In this document: piece after piece, positions 52,923 through 62,863 of the stretch | Layout: the number at the start of each line of letters is the position of its first letter | How positions within the stretch are numbered: the first letter of the stretch is position 1 | Source of the DNA: Azospira sp. I13 | GTDB taxonomy: Bacteria; Pseudomonadota; Gammaproteobacteria; Burkholderiales; Rhodocyclaceae | DNA length: 64,000 bases | Direction of reading: 5' to 3' | Assembly (NCBI RefSeq): GCF_003112695.1 | Contig: NZ_BFBP01000011.1 | Span: forward strand, 325,401 to 389,400 | Made by a program: the position numbers and the translations under genes | Notes under the pieces: model-generated | Database searches by the model: none | Told to the model about the DNA's origin: nothing | The model's input: the letters and a program-made list of their open reading frames with translations, nothing else

Positions 52923-53234
52923 GATGGGGAGTCTCCGCTTCCCGCCCGGCCCCTTGGGCCCGGTCAGGAGCAATAGTGTTCTTTTGACTGCGAACGGAAA
53001 CGCGGGAGGCAAGCTCCGCATTCCAGCGCCTGCATTTTAGCGTCTAATCGCCGCCGCCCCCGGATAGCCGGGCAGGGTAGCCGACGAGAAGAAACAGCCG
53101 GACATTGCCCAGCAACAGCCATGCCAAAGCCATCCCCCTGATTTGACGCCCTTTCCAACGGCACGCCAGGTCGACTACTCCGCCGGCCTGGGCAAACGGG
53201 CCCCACCTTGGCGCATGTGGCGCCAGCTTGGTGC
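52923..53234. other. Intergenic region between ybiB and the sspB terminator
   Basis: About 310 bp without a firm gene. A 29-codon minus-strand frame at 53044-53133 begins MALAWLLLGNVRLFLLVG and would encode a single hydrophobic helix, but its Shine-Dalgarno-like AGGGGG abuts the ATG. Nothing else is recognised. Confidence 0.4.
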
Positions 53235-53235
53235 A

Positions 53236-53276
53236 GGCAAAGAAAAACCGCCTCGGCCTGGGGCAAGAGGCGGTTT
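53236..53276 (-). terminator. Rho-independent terminator after sspB
   Basis: On the minus strand AAACCGCCTC and GAGGCGGTTT form a perfect 10-bp stem with a 12-base loop, followed by TTCTTTG, 26 bp past the sspB stop. Confidence 0.85.
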
Positions 53277-53302
53277 GCATGGAGCGGGCAGCGTACTGTG
53301 GG

Positions 53303-53758
53303 TCACTTCACCCGTTGCAGATGGGGACGACCACTGCCAGGAGCCGGGGCTGCCGGCGGGGTTGGCGGCTCGGGGCTGTCGGCGGCACCAGCGGGCTCAG
53401 CCGGCCGATCGCCATCGACTTCGGCAACGGTTTCCGCCTCCACCGGCGCTTCCATATCGAAGGCCATCCCGGCACCGTTTTCCCGGGCATAGACCGCCAC
53501 GATGTTACCGATGGGGATGGAAATATCCCGGGCCACGCCCCCGAAGCGGGCGGCGAAGTTGATGTAATCGTTGCCCAGATTGAGGTGAGAGGTGGCATCG
53601 GCACTGATGTTGAGCACGATTTGGCCATCCCGCACGTATTCCCGGGGCACCTTGGCATGCTGATCGACGACCACCGCCAGGTAAGGCGTAAAGCCGTTGT
53701 CCATGCACCATTCGTAGATGGCGCGGATCAGATAGGGCTTATTGGTAGGCAGAGTCAT
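53303..53758 (-). CDS. sspB: ClpXP adaptor SspB
   Basis: SspB brings ssrA-tagged and other substrates to ClpXP. The 151-residue protein has the substrate-binding core (PYLIRAIYEWCMDNGFTPYLAVVVD, VLNISADATSHLNLGNDYINFAARFGG), a Pro/Ala-rich linker, and the C-terminal ClpX-docking tail GSGRPHLQRVK. It follows sspA on the same strand with a 122-bp gap. Confidence 0.94.
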   Translation of the reverse strand: MTLPTNKPYLIRAIYEWCMDNGFTPYLAVVVDQHAKVPREYVRDGQIVLNISADATSHLNLGNDYINFAARFGGVARDISIPIGNIVAVYARENGAGMAFDMEAPVEAETVAEVDGDRPAEPAGAADSPEPPTPPAAPAPGSGRPHLQRVK

Positions 53759-53880
53759 GGAGAAATCCGGTCAACAGCGAGGGGCCAGGAGAGAAGGCGG
53801 GAGTGGGCAGCAAGGGGCTGCCGAGGTGGCGCAGGAAAAAGCGGGGGCCCGGCCGGGGAAGGACGGGCCCACCTGCTTGC

Positions 53881-54477
53881 TTACTTGCGCATGACCTTTT
53901 CAGAGGGGGTCAGGGCATCGATGAAGCCCTGGCGGCTGAAGATACGCTCGGCGTACTTCATCAGCGGTGCAGCCGTCTTCGGCAGGTCGATACCGTAGTG
54001 GTCCAGGCGCCACAACAGGGGGGCGATGGCCACGTCGAGCATGGAGAACTCGTCACCCAGCATGAACTTCTGCTTGGAGAACATGGGAGCCAGCTCGGTC
54101 AGGCGGTTGCGGATTTCGGTCCGCGCCTTGTCGGCGGTCTTGGCGTTCTTTTCCAGGGGCTCGATGTAGGCGAAGATTTCCCGTTCCATGGTGGACAGCA
54201 GCTGACGCGCCCGGGCCCGCATGATAGGGTCGGCCGGCATGAGCTGGGGATGGGGAAAACGCTCATCAATGTACTCGTTGATGATGTTGGGTTCGTACAG
54301 GATCAACTCGCGCTCGACCAGCACCGGTACCCGGTTGTAGGGGTTGATGACGGCGATGTCTTCGGGCTTGTTGAAGAGGTCCACATCGATCACCTGGAAG
54401 TCCATGCCCTTTTCATACAGGACGATGCGGCAACGGTGGCTGAAGGGATCGGTGGTGCCGGAATAGAGGTTCATCAT
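53881..54477 (-). CDS. sspA: Stringent starvation protein A
   Basis: A glutathione-S-transferase-fold RNA polymerase-associated protein of 198 residues. It shows MNLYSGTTDPFSHRCRIVLYEKG, NPYNRVPVLVERELILYEPNIINEYIDERFPHP (the SspA pocket residues) and FMLGDEFSMLDVAIAPLLWRL. Starts at ATG 54477 or the adjacent ATG 54474. It lies 81 bp after petC; petABC-sspAB is a common betaproteobacterial order. Confidence 0.94.
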   Translation of the reverse strand: MMNLYSGTTDPFSHRCRIVLYEKGMDFQVIDVDLFNKPEDIAVINPYNRVPVLVERELILYEPNIINEYIDERFPHPQLMPADPIMRARARQLLSTMEREIFAYIEPLEKNAKTADKARTEIRNRLTELAPMFSKQKFMLGDEFSMLDVAIAPLLWRLDHYGIDLPKTAAPLMKYAERIFSRQGFIDALTPSEKVMRK

Positions 54478-54558
54478 GACTCGTTACCTCAAAAAGGAAT
54501 CGGCACCGCCGCCGGGAAAGTCCCGGATCGGCGATGCCGTGGCCTGAAGTCAGGCGGG

Positions 54559-55272
54559 TTAGTGCACGTCTTTCCAGTACTCGCGCTTGAGCGCGTAGGC
54601 GACGACGAAGAGCACACCGAGGAACAGCAGCACGGCGATACCCAGCTGCTTGCGCAGGCCGGCGATCGGCTCGCCCATGTACACCAGGAAGCCAACCAGA
54701 TCAGCGATCTGCTTGTCGTACTCGGCGGGAGACAGGGTGCCGGGAACGGCCAGTTCCAGCTTGTGGGTTTCGTGGTTCAGCACTTGCTGGCCCTGCATTT
54801 CCCACAGGATGTGGGGCATGCCGACGTTCTCGAACACCACGTTGTTCCAGCCGGTGGGACGCTTGTCGTCACGGTAGAAGGAACGCAGATAGGTGTAGAG
54901 CCAGTCGGCACCGGGACCATGCTCGGAAGCACGGGCACGGGCGATCAGGGTCAGGTCGGGCGGGGTGGCACCGAACCATTGCTTGGCTTCGTCGGGACGA
55001 ATGGCCACGCGCATGGGTTCGCCCACCTTGTCGGCGGTGAACAGCAGGCTGTCCTTGATTTGCTGCTCGGTCAGACCGATGCCGGTCAGACGGTTGTAGC
55101 GCATGAAGGAAGCACCGTGGCAGTTCAGGCAGTAGTTCACGAACAGCTTGGCGCCATTTTGCAGGGCCGCGTTGTCGCCGGAAACGTCCGGAGCCTTGTC
55201 CAGGTGCAGCGCAGCGCCGCTGGCCAGCGCCATCAGGGGCGCGAAGAGCAATGCAGTAAGCAGTTTTTTCAT
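54559..55272 (-). CDS. petC: Cytochrome c1 of the bc1 complex
   Basis: The 237-residue precursor has a signal peptide (MKKLLTALLFAPLMALASGAA), the covalent haem c site NYCLNCHGASF (Cys48, Cys51, His52), GEPMRVAIRPDEAKQWFGATPPDLTLIARAR and a C-terminal membrane anchor (LGIAVLLFLGVLFVVAYAL). It passes electrons from the Rieske protein to soluble cytochrome c. It is the third gene of petABC, 13 bp after petB. Confidence 0.95.
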   Translation of the reverse strand: MKKLLTALLFAPLMALASGAALHLDKAPDVSGDNAALQNGAKLFVNYCLNCHGASFMRYNRLTGIGLTEQQIKDSLLFTADKVGEPMRVAIRPDEAKQWFGATPPDLTLIARARASEHGPGADWLYTYLRSFYRDDKRPTGWNNVVFENVGMPHILWEMQGQQVLNHETHKLELAVPGTLSPAEYDKQIADLVGFLVYMGEPIAGLRKQLGIAVLLFLGVLFVVAYALKREYWKDVH

Positions 55273-55285
55273 GTCGCTCTCGTCC

Positions 55286-56590
55286 TTAATTCATGGTCAC
55301 ACGCTCGGGTTCCGGCGTGTACTTGTCCACCTTGGAATACCACGGCATCAGCAGGAAGAAACCGAAGTAGATCAGGGAGCAAACCTGGGAAACCTTTTCG
55401 CCCCAGTAGGAGGGCGGCTGGGTGCCGAGGTAGCCGAGGATCACGAAGGCGATGACGAACAGGGTCAGGAAGGTCTTGTAGATCGGACCACGGTAGCGGA
55501 TGGACTTCACCGGGCTGCGATCCAGCCAGGGCAGGAAGGCGAAGATCACCACGGAAGCGCCCATGGCCACCACACCCCAGAACTTGGCATCCAGACCCAG
55601 GATCGGCCAGACCATGGCGCGCAGGATGGAGTAGAAGGGGGTGAAGTACCACACCGGAGCGATGTGAGGCGGGGTCTTCAGGGGATCAGCCGGGATGAAG
55701 TTGTTGTATTCCAGGAAGTAGCCGCCACCTTCGGGTGCAAAGAACACCACGCAGGAGAAGACCATCAGGAAGACCACGACGCCAACGATATCCTTGACGG
55801 TGTAGTAGGGATGGAAGGGAATACCGTCCAGGGGATGGCCGTTCTCGCCCTTCAGCTTCTTGATCTCGACGCCGTCCGGGTTGTTGGAACCCACTTCGTG
55901 CAGGGCCAGGATGTGAGCGGCGACGAGGCCGATCAGCACCAGGGGCATGGCGATGACGTGGAAGGAGAAGAAGCGGTTCAGGGTTGCATCGCCCACCACG
56001 AAGTCACCGCGCAGCCAGACGGAGAGGTCCGGTCCGATCAGGGGAATGGCGGAGAACAGGTTCACGATCACCTGGGCGCCCCAGAAGGACATCTGGCCCC
56101 AGGGCAGCAGGTAGCCGAAGAAGGCTTCGCCCATCAGGCACAGGAAGATGCCCACGCCGAACAGCCAGATCAGTTCCCGGGGCTTGCGGTAGGAACCGTA
56201 GAGCATGCCGCGGAACATGTGCAGGAAGACGACGATGAAGAAGGCGGAAGCACCGGTGGAGTGCATGTAGCGGATCAGCCAGCCCCAGGGCACGTCGCGC
56301 ATGATGTACTCGACGGAGGCGAAAGCCACGGGCACGCCGGCGGCGTTCAGGGAGGCATCCGGCTTGAAGTGCATCACCAGGAAGATGCCGGTGACGATCT
56401 GCAGCACCAGGACCAGCAGGGCCAGGGAGCCGAAGAAATACCAGAAGTTGAAGTTCTTCGGAGCGTAGTACTCGGACAGGTGCCCCTTCCACATGGCAGT
56501 GGCGGGGAAGCGGGCATCCACCCACTCCAGCACATTGCCGGGGATGGAACCGTCGGACTTGTACTTCTCGAAATTGGTATTGGCAGCCAT
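55286..56590 (-). CDS. petB: Cytochrome b of the bc1 complex
   Basis: A 434-residue membrane protein with about eight helices and the four haem-ligand histidines in two helices (for example LIRYMHSTGASAFFIVVFLHMF and FFSFHVIAMPLVLIGLVAAHILALHEVG). The Qo-site PEWY-like sequence is HIAPVWYFTPFYSILRAM, where the PxWY is conserved as PVWY. It oxidises ubiquinol at Qo and reduces quinone at Qi. The start is 3 bp after the petA stop. Confidence 0.95.
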   Translation of the reverse strand: MAANTNFEKYKSDGSIPGNVLEWVDARFPATAMWKGHLSEYYAPKNFNFWYFFGSLALLVLVLQIVTGIFLVMHFKPDASLNAAGVPVAFASVEYIMRDVPWGWLIRYMHSTGASAFFIVVFLHMFRGMLYGSYRKPRELIWLFGVGIFLCLMGEAFFGYLLPWGQMSFWGAQVIVNLFSAIPLIGPDLSVWLRGDFVVGDATLNRFFSFHVIAMPLVLIGLVAAHILALHEVGSNNPDGVEIKKLKGENGHPLDGIPFHPYYTVKDIVGVVVFLMVFSCVVFFAPEGGGYFLEYNNFIPADPLKTPPHIAPVWYFTPFYSILRAMVWPILGLDAKFWGVVAMGASVVIFAFLPWLDRSPVKSIRYRGPIYKTFLTLFVIAFVILGYLGTQPPSYWGEKVSQVCSLIYFGFFLLMPWYSKVDKYTPEPERVTMN

Positions 56591-56593
56591 TCC

Positions 56594-57190
56594 TTACGCC
56601 CCCTTCTTGTCTTCGCCGATCAGGATGCGAGTATCGGAGAGATACATGTGCGGCGGAACTTCCAGGTTGGTGGGAGCCGGCTTGGCCTTGTACACGCGGC
56701 CGGCGAAGTCGAAGGTGGAACCGTGGCAGGGGCACAGGAAGCCGCCCAGCCAGTCGCTCGCCATGCCTTCTTCGGAACCATGCTTGAACTTGGAAGAAGG
56801 CGAGCAGCCCAGGTGGGTACAGATACCCACGGCCACCAGAATCTCGGTCTTGATGGAACGGGTTTCGTTCTGGCAGTAGGCGGGCTGCTGGTCCTTTTCG
56901 GACTTGGGATCGGCCACGGCATCAGCCAGCTTCGGCAGGGTGTCGAGCATTTCCTTGGTGCGGTTGATGATCCACACCGGCTTGCCACGCCACTCGACGG
57001 TCATCATCTGACCCGGCTCCAGCTTGGAAATATCCACTTCCACCGGAGCGCCAGCTGCCTTGGCGCGTTCGGACGGCAGCATGCTGGAGACGAACGGCAC
57101 GAGTGCCGCCACCGCTCCGGCGCCGCCCACGGCCGCGGTAGCGACGATCAGGCGCCGCCTCCCACAGTCCACTTTGTGCTCTTTGCTCAT
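56594..57190 (-). CDS. petA: Rieske iron-sulfur subunit of the bc1 complex
   Basis: The 198-residue protein has a Tat-type N-terminus (GRRRLIVATAAVGGAGAVAAL) that stays as a membrane anchor, and the [2Fe-2S] ligands Cys124, His126 (CTHLGC, with Cys129) and Cys153, Cys155/His156 (CPCHGS). It begins at ATG 57190, with AGGGA upstream; the open frame beyond that is not conserved. petA-petB-petC are spaced by 3 and 13 bp and form one operon. Confidence 0.95.
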   Translation of the reverse strand: MSKEHKVDCGRRRLIVATAAVGGAGAVAALVPFVSSMLPSERAKAAGAPVEVDISKLEPGQMMTVEWRGKPVWIINRTKEMLDTLPKLADAVADPKSEKDQQPAYCQNETRSIKTEILVAVGICTHLGCSPSSKFKHGSEEGMASDWLGGFLCPCHGSTFDFAGRVYKAKPAPTNLEVPPHMYLSDTRILIGEDKKGA

Positions 57191-57339
57191 AGCGCAGATC
57201 CCTAGAACGTTGAAATTAAATTCGGAAAAACAATTCGGTAAGGCTATCGGCAGGGAACCAAACAGGTCCGGGCCGAACAAAACTGCGAGATTATACTCGA
57301 ATCCCTCCCCGGACTGGAACCGGGACAGGGCAATCCGCC

Positions 57340-57945
57340 CTAGCCGCCATCCACGGACTTGCGCTCCCGTACCGCCTGAGCCAGGGTGCCGGCATCGACA
57401 TACTCCAGCTCCCCGCCCACCGGCACGCCTCGGGCGATGCGCGTCACCCTGATGCCGCGGCTGCGCAGCAGTTCGCCTACGTAATGGGCGGTCGCTTCGC
57501 CTTCATTGGTGTAATTGGTAGCCAGGATCACCTCCCGCACCTGGCCATCTCCGGCCCGGGCCAGCAGACGGTCCAGCTGCAATTCCCGCGGGCCTACGCC
57601 ATCCAGCGGCGACAGGCGACCCATGATGACGTAGTAGAGCCCGTTGTAGGCATGGGTCTGCTCCATCATGTTCATGTCCACCGGAGTTTCCACCACGCAC
57701 AGCAGGCTGGCATCCCGCTTCGGCGAGAGACAGCGTTCGCAGACGTCGGATTCGGTAAAGGTGTTGCAGCGGCCACAATGGCGAATCGCGCCCAGGGCAT
57801 GGGCCAGGGCATCCGCCAACCGGCCCGCCCCCTGGCGGTCCCGCTGCAGCAGGTGGTAGGCCATGCGCTGGGCCGATTTCGGCCCTACGCCGGGCAGACA
57901 ACGCAGGGCCTCGATCAGGGCATCGAGGCTGGACGGCGTGCTCAT
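57340..57945 (-). CDS. recR: Recombination protein RecR
   Basis: RecR loads RecA at gaps with RecF/RecO. The 201-residue protein has the helix-hairpin-helix [24 protein letters not shown], a four-Cys zinc finger ([17 protein letters not shown]) and a Toprim domain ([29 protein letters not shown]). Its ATG overlaps the ybaB stop by one base. Confidence 0.96.
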   Translation of the reverse strand: MSTPSSLDALIEALRCLPGVGPKSAQRMAYHLLQRDRQGAGRLADALAHALGAIRHCGRCNTFTESDVCERCLSPKRDASLLCVVETPVDMNMMEQTHAYNGLYYVIMGRLSPLDGVGPRELQLDRLLARAGDGQVREVILATNYTNEGEATAHYVGELLRSRGIRVTRIARGVPVGGELEYVDAGTLAQAVRERKSVDGG

Positions 57946-58268
57946 CAGAAGGGCAGCTTGAATCCGGGCGGCAGGTTCAGGCCGGCAGTAAAGCCAGACA
58001 TGCGTTCCTTGCTCATTTCCTCGCCACGGCGCACAGCATCGTTCACGGCAGCGGCGATCAGGTCCTCCAGCATTTCCTTGTCGTCCATCACCGAAGGATC
58101 GATGGTGACCCGACGCACGTCGTGGGAACAGGTCATCAGCACCTTGACCATGCCGGCACCGGCCTGGCCTTCAACCTCGACGCGACCCAGCTCTTCCTGG
58201 GCCTTCTTCATGTTTTCCTGCATTTGCTGGGCCTGTTTCATCAGGCCGGCGATTCCGCCTTTCATCAT
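57945..58268 (-). CDS. ybaB: YbaB/EbfC nucleoid-associated protein
   Basis: A 107-residue dimeric DNA-binding protein with [30 protein letters not shown] and [33 protein letters not shown], the family core. ATG 58268 has AGGA about 8 nt upstream. dnaX-ybaB-recR is conserved in many bacteria; the gaps are 11 bp and a one-base overlap. Confidence 0.95.
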   Translation of the reverse strand: MMKGGIAGLMKQAQQMQENMKKAQEELGRVEVEGQAGAGMVKVLMTCSHDVRRVTIDPSVMDDKEMLEDLIAAAVNDAVRRGEEMSKERMSGFTAGLNLPPGFKLPF

Positions 58269-58279
58269 TTTCGGGGTCC

Positions 58280-60037
58280 TCAACTGATAGGTTTGATGGA
58301 AGATTCAATCAGGGTGGCATCGAAAATCTCGATGACATCCTGGACAAAAGGGTCCTGCTCAATGGCAGCCACAGCCCGGTCCTGCAAGGCCTCGCGCTCC
58401 TGCTGACGCAGGGCGGCAGGCGTCATGGTACTGACTTCGGCCACTTCGATGCGCAGTTGCACCGGAGCACGGCAGTAGTCACCCAGGGCCTGCTGCAGGC
58501 GATCCTGGGCCGCTTTCATGATCAGATGGCGATGGGCCGGCGGCAGGCGCAGGTGGACATTGCCCTGGTCCATGGACAGCAGTTCACAGTGCTGGGCCAA
58601 AGCCCGGGCCATACCCGACAACTGCAGGTGCTGGACGATCTCCGTCCAGCCCTCCTCTCCGGTCCAGGGAGAGGAAGCAGCCCCGGAAGCTGTGGCCGTG
58701 ACAGCAGCCGACACCGGAGCCGGCACATCTCCGACCAACGGCACTTCCGTAGAAACGGCAACAGGCGGGGCAACGGATGTGACCGCAACAGCGGCAACGG
58801 GAGCAACGACAGGGGCGGCAACGATGGCAGGCGCCGGCTCAGGTAGCGGAGGGCGCGAAACGGGGGATTGCCGTGAAGCAGCCGCCTTAGCCGCGGGCAC
58901 CGGCTCCCGCGGGGCGGCCGGGGCTTTTCCCGGCGGGCGGCCCTCCCCGGGAGACTGGGGTGAGAAGGCATGGAGGCGCAACAGGGCCATGACGAAGCCG
59001 CTATGGGGATCCGGTGCCAGGGGCAATTCACTACGTCCATGCACGGCGATCTGGTAAGCCAGCTGGACCCCCTGAGGCTCCAGCCCCCGGGCCAGGGCCA
59101 GCAGGCGCTCCCGGTCCGGCGTGTCTTCGGCGATGGCGGCGGGCGCCAACTGGGCCACCTGAAGGCGGGTCAGCAGGGCAGCCAGATCCTGCAGGGCGCT
59201 ATCGAAGGACAGGCTACGTTCCGCCATGCGCTCGCCAACCACCAGCATTTCGCCGATGTCCCCAGCCTGCATCGCCTCCAGCAGGGTGAAGAGGTAGTCC
59301 TGATCCACGGTGCCGAGCATGTCCCGCACCAGGGATTCCTCCACCTTGCCGGTGCCGTGGGCAATGGCCTGATCGAGGAGGGAAAGGGCATCGCGCATGC
59401 TGCCGTTGGCCGAGCGGGCCAGCAGCCCGAGGGCGGGCGCCTCGAAGGCAACCGACTCCGCTTCAAGAATGTGGGCCAGGTGGCCGGTAATGGCCTGGGG
59501 CGGCATCTGCTTCAAGTTGAACTGCAGACAGCGGGAAAGGACCGTTACCGGAATCTTCTGGGGATCAGTGGTGGCCAGGATGAACTTGACGTGCTCCGGC
59601 GGCTCCTCCAGGGTCTTCAACATGGCGTTGAAGGCCGAATTGGAGAGCATGTGCACTTCGTCGATAACGTAGACCTTGAAGCGCCCCCGGGTCGGCGCAT
59701 AGACCGCGTTCTCGAGCAGCTGGCGCATTTCGTCCACCCGCGTATTGGTGGCCGCATCGACCTCGAGCAGGTCGACGAAGCGGCCGCCATCAATCTCCTG
59801 GCAGGCCGAACACTGGCCGCAGGGCGTGGCGGAGATGCCCGTTTCGCAATTCAGGGATTTGGCCAGGATACGGGCCAGGGTGGTCTTGCCGACACCTCGG
59901 GTGCCGGTAAAGAGATAAGCGTGATGCAGCCGCTGCTCGGTAAGGGCATGGGTCAGCGCACGGACCACATGCTCCTGGCCGACCAGGGTGGAAAAGCTTC
60001 GAGGGCGCCATTTACGCGCCAGGACCTGATAGCTCAT
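58280..60037 (-). CDS. dnaX: DNA polymerase III subunits gamma/tau
   Basis: The clamp-loader ATPase. The 585-residue tau form has Walker [18 protein letters not shown] (about 45-55), a zinc module (Cys64, Cys73, Cys76, Cys79), Walker [11 protein letters not shown] and SRC motif VLSRCLQF. The middle (about 370-460) is Pro/Ala/Val-rich, and the C-terminus should bind DnaB and the alpha subunit. No A-AAA-AAG slippery site was noticed, so production of a short gamma form by frameshifting is not evident. ATG 60037 starts [15 protein letters not shown]. Confidence 0.95.
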   Translation of the reverse strand: MSYQVLARKWRPRSFSTLVGQEHVVRALTHALTEQRLHHAYLFTGTRGVGKTTLARILAKSLNCETGISATPCGQCSACQEIDGGRFVDLLEVDAATNTRVDEMRQLLENAVYAPTRGRFKVYVIDEVHMLSNSAFNAMLKTLEEPPEHVKFILATTDPQKIPVTVLSRCLQFNLKQMPPQAITGHLAHILEAESVAFEAPALGLLARSANGSMRDALSLLDQAIAHGTGKVEESLVRDMLGTVDQDYLFTLLEAMQAGDIGEMLVVGERMAERSLSFDSALQDLAALLTRLQVAQLAPAAIAEDTPDRERLLALARGLEPQGVQLAYQIAVHGRSELPLAPDPHSGFVMALLRLHAFSPQSPGEGRPPGKAPAAPREPVPAAKAAASRQSPVSRPPLPEPAPAIVAAPVVAPVAAVAVTSVAPPVAVSTEVPLVGDVPAPVSAAVTATASGAASSPWTGEEGWTEIVQHLQLSGMARALAQHCELLSMDQGNVHLRLPPAHRHLIMKAAQDRLQQALGDYCRAPVQLRIEVAEVSTMTPAALRQQEREALQDRAVAAIEQDPFVQDVIEIFDATLIESSIKPIS

Positions 60038-60099
60038 GCCGAATAGTCTCGCACGACAGCGGCACCCGACCGCCCATGGCGGCTGCCGGAAATGAAAGT

Positions 60100-60195
60100 G
60101 GCGAGCCTTACCCCCGGCACTTGCAGTAAGTAGCTGTGGCTGCTTCCTTCCGGACCTGACCAGGTTCACCACCCTGCAATGCGGGGAGACCCGCC
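60100..60195 (-). ncRNA. ffs: 4.5S RNA (signal recognition particle RNA)
   Basis: On the minus strand the sequence contains GGTCCGGAAGGAAGCAGCC (60138-60156), the universally conserved apical loop and Ffh-binding bulge of bacterial SRP RNA, and further TGCCGGG. The 5' end GGCGGGTC can pair with the 3' end GGCTCGCC, closing a hairpin of about 96 nt. Exact ends are estimated from this pairing. It lies about 60 bp upstream of dnaX on the same strand, as in other betaproteobacteria. With Ffh the RNA targets nascent membrane proteins. Confidence 0.93.
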
Positions 60196-60202
60196 GGCGC
60201 GA

Positions 60203-60208
60203 ATTCTA
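60203..60208 (-). promoter_or_regulatory. -10 element of ffs
   Basis: On the minus strand TGCTAGAAT is an extended -10 sequence ending about 8 bp before the estimated 5' end of the 4.5S RNA. The -35 region is not clear. Confidence 0.5.
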
Positions 60209-60300
60209 GCACAGCCCCGACGGATTCCCGACCAGCCGCCGGATATTTTTTCACCCCCTGCTGCCGGGCCCGGAGTGGTCACAAAAAGAGGTGGTTTGAC

Positions 60301-61200
60301 CTACTTCAGACCAAGCTTGGCGCGAATCTGGGGCAGGGCCGCCTGGGCCGCCCGCTCCCCTTCCAGGATGGCGTCGTTACGGGATTTGAAGTCGGTGGAG
60401 CCGATGCCCGGAATATCTGGCCGGATCACCACGTCCGCCTCCTTCAGCTCCTCCTGCCCCAGGTGGCTGCCCATGATGGCAAAGGTCTGCAGCAGCACAT
60501 CCATCAGCCCCGAGACGCGGGCATTGGCCGGTTTGCTGGAAATATCCACGGCGATCACCACCTCCCCTCCCATGGCCCGGGCGGCCCGCACCGGCACCGG
60601 GCTGACCAGACCACCATCCACATAATCCCGGCCGTTGATGGAGACCGGCTGGAACACGCCTGGCACGCTGCTGGAAGCCCGCACCGCCATGCCCGTGTTG
60701 CCGCTACGGAACAGCACCGCCTCGCCGCTTTTCAAGTCCGTCGCCACGGCAGCGAAAGGCTTCTTCAAATGTTCCAGGGGCTGGGATTTGACGGCCTCGT
60801 TGATGAACTTCTGCAGCGCCTCACCCTTCAGCACCCCACGGGCCGGCAGGGACCAGTCGGCGATGGAACTCTCCTCCAGCTTCATGGCCTGCTTCTGCAG
60901 GTCGAAACCCGAGTAGCCGGCCGCATACAGAGCCCCCACCACGGAGCCGGCACTGGTGCCCACCACCATATCCGGCACGATGCCGTGGGATTCCAGGGTC
61001 TTGATCACCCCCACATGAGCAAAACCACGGGCCGCACCGCCCCCCAGGGCCAACACCACCTTGGGCGGGGTGCGGGGCGCCATGGCCGTGGTGCCGGCAG
61101 GCACGGCTGCCGACTGAGGAGAGCGGCCAGTGGTGACACAGGCCGAAAGCAGGAAAACAACCGCAAGGACCAAACAGGGGAGACGGCAGAAAAACGACAT
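60301..61200 (-). CDS. Patatin-like phospholipase, lipoprotein
   Basis: A 299-residue precursor with a lipoprotein signal (FLLSAC, Cys21), then a patatin domain: oxyanion-hole LALGGGAARGFAHVGV, nucleophile Ser83 in GTSAGS and catalytic Asp195 in YVDGGLVSP. It resembles RssA-type acyl hydrolases but is exported, so it may act on membrane phospholipids from the periplasmic side. ATG 61200 is chosen over a GTG at 61212. It diverges from aat. Confidence 0.87.
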   Translation of the reverse strand: MSFFCRLPCLVLAVVFLLSACVTTGRSPQSAAVPAGTTAMAPRTPPKVVLALGGGAARGFAHVGVIKTLESHGIVPDMVVGTSAGSVVGALYAAGYSGFDLQKQAMKLEESSIADWSLPARGVLKGEALQKFINEAVKSQPLEHLKKPFAAVATDLKSGEAVLFRSGNTGMAVRASSSVPGVFQPVSINGRDYVDGGLVSPVPVRAARAMGGEVVIAVDISSKPANARVSGLMDVLLQTFAIMGSHLGQEELKEADVVIRPDIPGIGSTDFKSRNDAILEGERAAQAALPQIRAKLGLK

Positions 61201-61253
61201 GAACACTCGCACAATCGAAAAGCCGACACCAAGGCCGGGCCGGAAGGCGCCAT

Positions 61254-61259
61254 TATAAT
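61254..61259 (+). promoter_or_regulatory. -10 element for aat
   Basis: Perfect TATAAT 28 bp before the aat start codon, in the 86-bp region shared with the patatin gene. No -35 match. Confidence 0.4.
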
Positions 61260-61286
61260 GATCCGAATTTCCTCCTCCTGACCGCC

Positions 61287-62003
61287 ATGCTGCCCTGGCT
61301 CACCGCCCACGCCCCCTTTCCACCCCTGAGCGCCGCCCTCAAGGAGCCCAACGGCCTGCTCGCCGTGGGTGGCGACCTCTCGGCGGAGCGGCTGCTGGAA
61401 GCCTATCGGCGAGGTATTTTTCCCTGGTACTCGCCAGGGGAGCCGATCCTCTGGTGGAGCCCGGACCCGCGCATGGTGCTGTTTCCCGAGGAATTCCGCA
61501 TTTCCCGCTCCCTCGGCAAGATTTTGCGCCGGGGCGACTACGAAGTGCGGCTGGACAGCGCCTTCATGCAGGTCATCGAGGCCTGCGCCGATACGCCGCG
61601 CCCCGGCCAGCACGGCACCTGGATCGTACCGGAGATGCAGGCGGCCTACCGGAAACTCCATGAACTCGGCTACGCCCATTCGGTCGAAGTATGGGCGTCG
61701 GGAGAATTGATTGGAGGCCTTTACGGCATCGCACTCGGGCGTATGTTTTACGGCGAATCCATGTTCTCCTGGCGCACCAATGCTTCCAAGATTGCCGCTG
61801 CCCACATGGCCCGCTTCCTGCAACAACAGGGCTTCGGCCTGGTGGATTGCCAGATGCGCACCGCGCACCTCGCCTCTCTCGGAGCGCGGGAGATTCCCCG
61901 CCAGGAATTCATCGCCCGCCTGACCACCCTCACTGCCGCCGGCCCGGCGCCACAGCCCTGGCCCCGGGACGGCGCCAGCCAACCCTGGTCCAGCGCGACC
62001 TAG
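61287..62003 (+). CDS. aat: Leucyl/phenylalanyl-tRNA--protein transferase
   Basis: Adds Leu or Phe to proteins with N-terminal Arg or Lys, creating N-degrons. The 238-residue protein has [55 protein letters not shown] and [18 protein letters not shown]. The next gene is the complementary transferase bpt, 30 bp downstream. Confidence 0.96.
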   Translation: MLPWLTAHAPFPPLSAALKEPNGLLAVGGDLSAERLLEAYRRGIFPWYSPGEPILWWSPDPRMVLFPEEFRISRSLGKILRRGDYEVRLDSAFMQVIEACADTPRPGQHGTWIVPEMQAAYRKLHELGYAHSVEVWASGELIGGLYGIALGRMFYGESMFSWRTNASKIAAAHMARFLQQQGFGLVDCQMRTAHLASLGAREIPRQEFIARLTTLTAAGPAPQPWPRDGASQPWSSAT

Positions 62004-62033
62004 ACGCAGAGGCATTTTCGGAACCCTGCCATC

Positions 62034-62792
62034 ATGTCCCAGCTCAACGACTCCGCCCTGCCCTTCTCCCTGTTGCAGTTCTATGCCACCTCCCCCTACG
62101 GCTGCAGCTATCTGCCGGACCGGCTGGCGCGCTCCCAGGTAGCCACGCCCACCCACCTGATCAACACGGAAATCTACGGCGAACTGGTGCGGGCCGGCTT
62201 CCGCCGCAGCGGCGTATTCACCTATCGCCCCTGGTGCGACACCTGCAAGGCCTGCATTCCGGTACGGGTGCCGGTGCAGCAGTTCCAGCCCAACCGCACC
62301 CAGAACCGCACCTGGCGCCAGCACGGCAACCTGGAGGCACGGGAACTTCCCCTGGATTTTCACGAGCGCCACTACGCCCTCTACCAGCGTTACCAGGCCG
62401 CCCGCCACGCCGGCGGCGGCATGGACCAGGACAGCCACGAGCAGTACGCCCACTTCCTGCTGCAAAGCCGGGTGGATACCCGGCTGATGGAATTTTGCGA
62501 AGGTGATGCGGTGCGCATGGTGAGCATCATCGACGTCCTCACCGACGGGCTGTCGTCCGTCTACACCTTCTACGACCCGGACATCCCCGGCGCCAGCTAC
62601 GGCACCTACAACATCCTCTGGCAGATCCGCCAATGCCAGGAACTGGAATTGCCCCACCTGTATTTGGGCTACTTCATCGCCGAAAGCCGCAAGATGGCCT
62701 ACAAGATTCGCTTCAAGCCCCTGGAAGGGCGAGTGGACGGCACCTGGCAGACCCTTGATCCCACGGCCTACCCCGACAGCTCCGCACCATAG
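62034..62792 (+). CDS. bpt: Aspartate/glutamate leucyltransferase
   Basis: Transfers Leu to N-terminal Asp or Glu. The 252-residue arginyltransferase-like protein has [17 protein letters not shown], the Cys motif [31 protein letters not shown] and [13 protein letters not shown], and [18 protein letters not shown]. Together with Aat it feeds substrates to ClpAP through ClpS. Confidence 0.94.
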   Translation: MSQLNDSALPFSLLQFYATSPYGCSYLPDRLARSQVATPTHLINTEIYGELVRAGFRRSGVFTYRPWCDTCKACIPVRVPVQQFQPNRTQNRTWRQHGNLEARELPLDFHERHYALYQRYQAARHAGGGMDQDSHEQYAHFLLQSRVDTRLMEFCEGDAVRMVSIIDVLTDGLSSVYTFYDPDIPGASYGTYNILWQIRQCQELELPHLYLGYFIAESRKMAYKIRFKPLEGRVDGTWQTLDPTAYPDSSAP

Positions 62793-62846
62793 CCACTTGG
62801 TTTATTAGCAACCGTGGGGGCGAGGCGGGCTCCAGTCGCTTTGGGG

Positions 62847-62852
62847 TACAAT
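62847..62852 (+). promoter_or_regulatory. -10 element for pyrD
   Basis: TACAAT only 11 bp before the pyrD start codon. If used, the mRNA would have almost no 5' untranslated leader. No -35 match. Confidence 0.35.
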
Positions 62853-62863
62853 TTCGCCCCACT

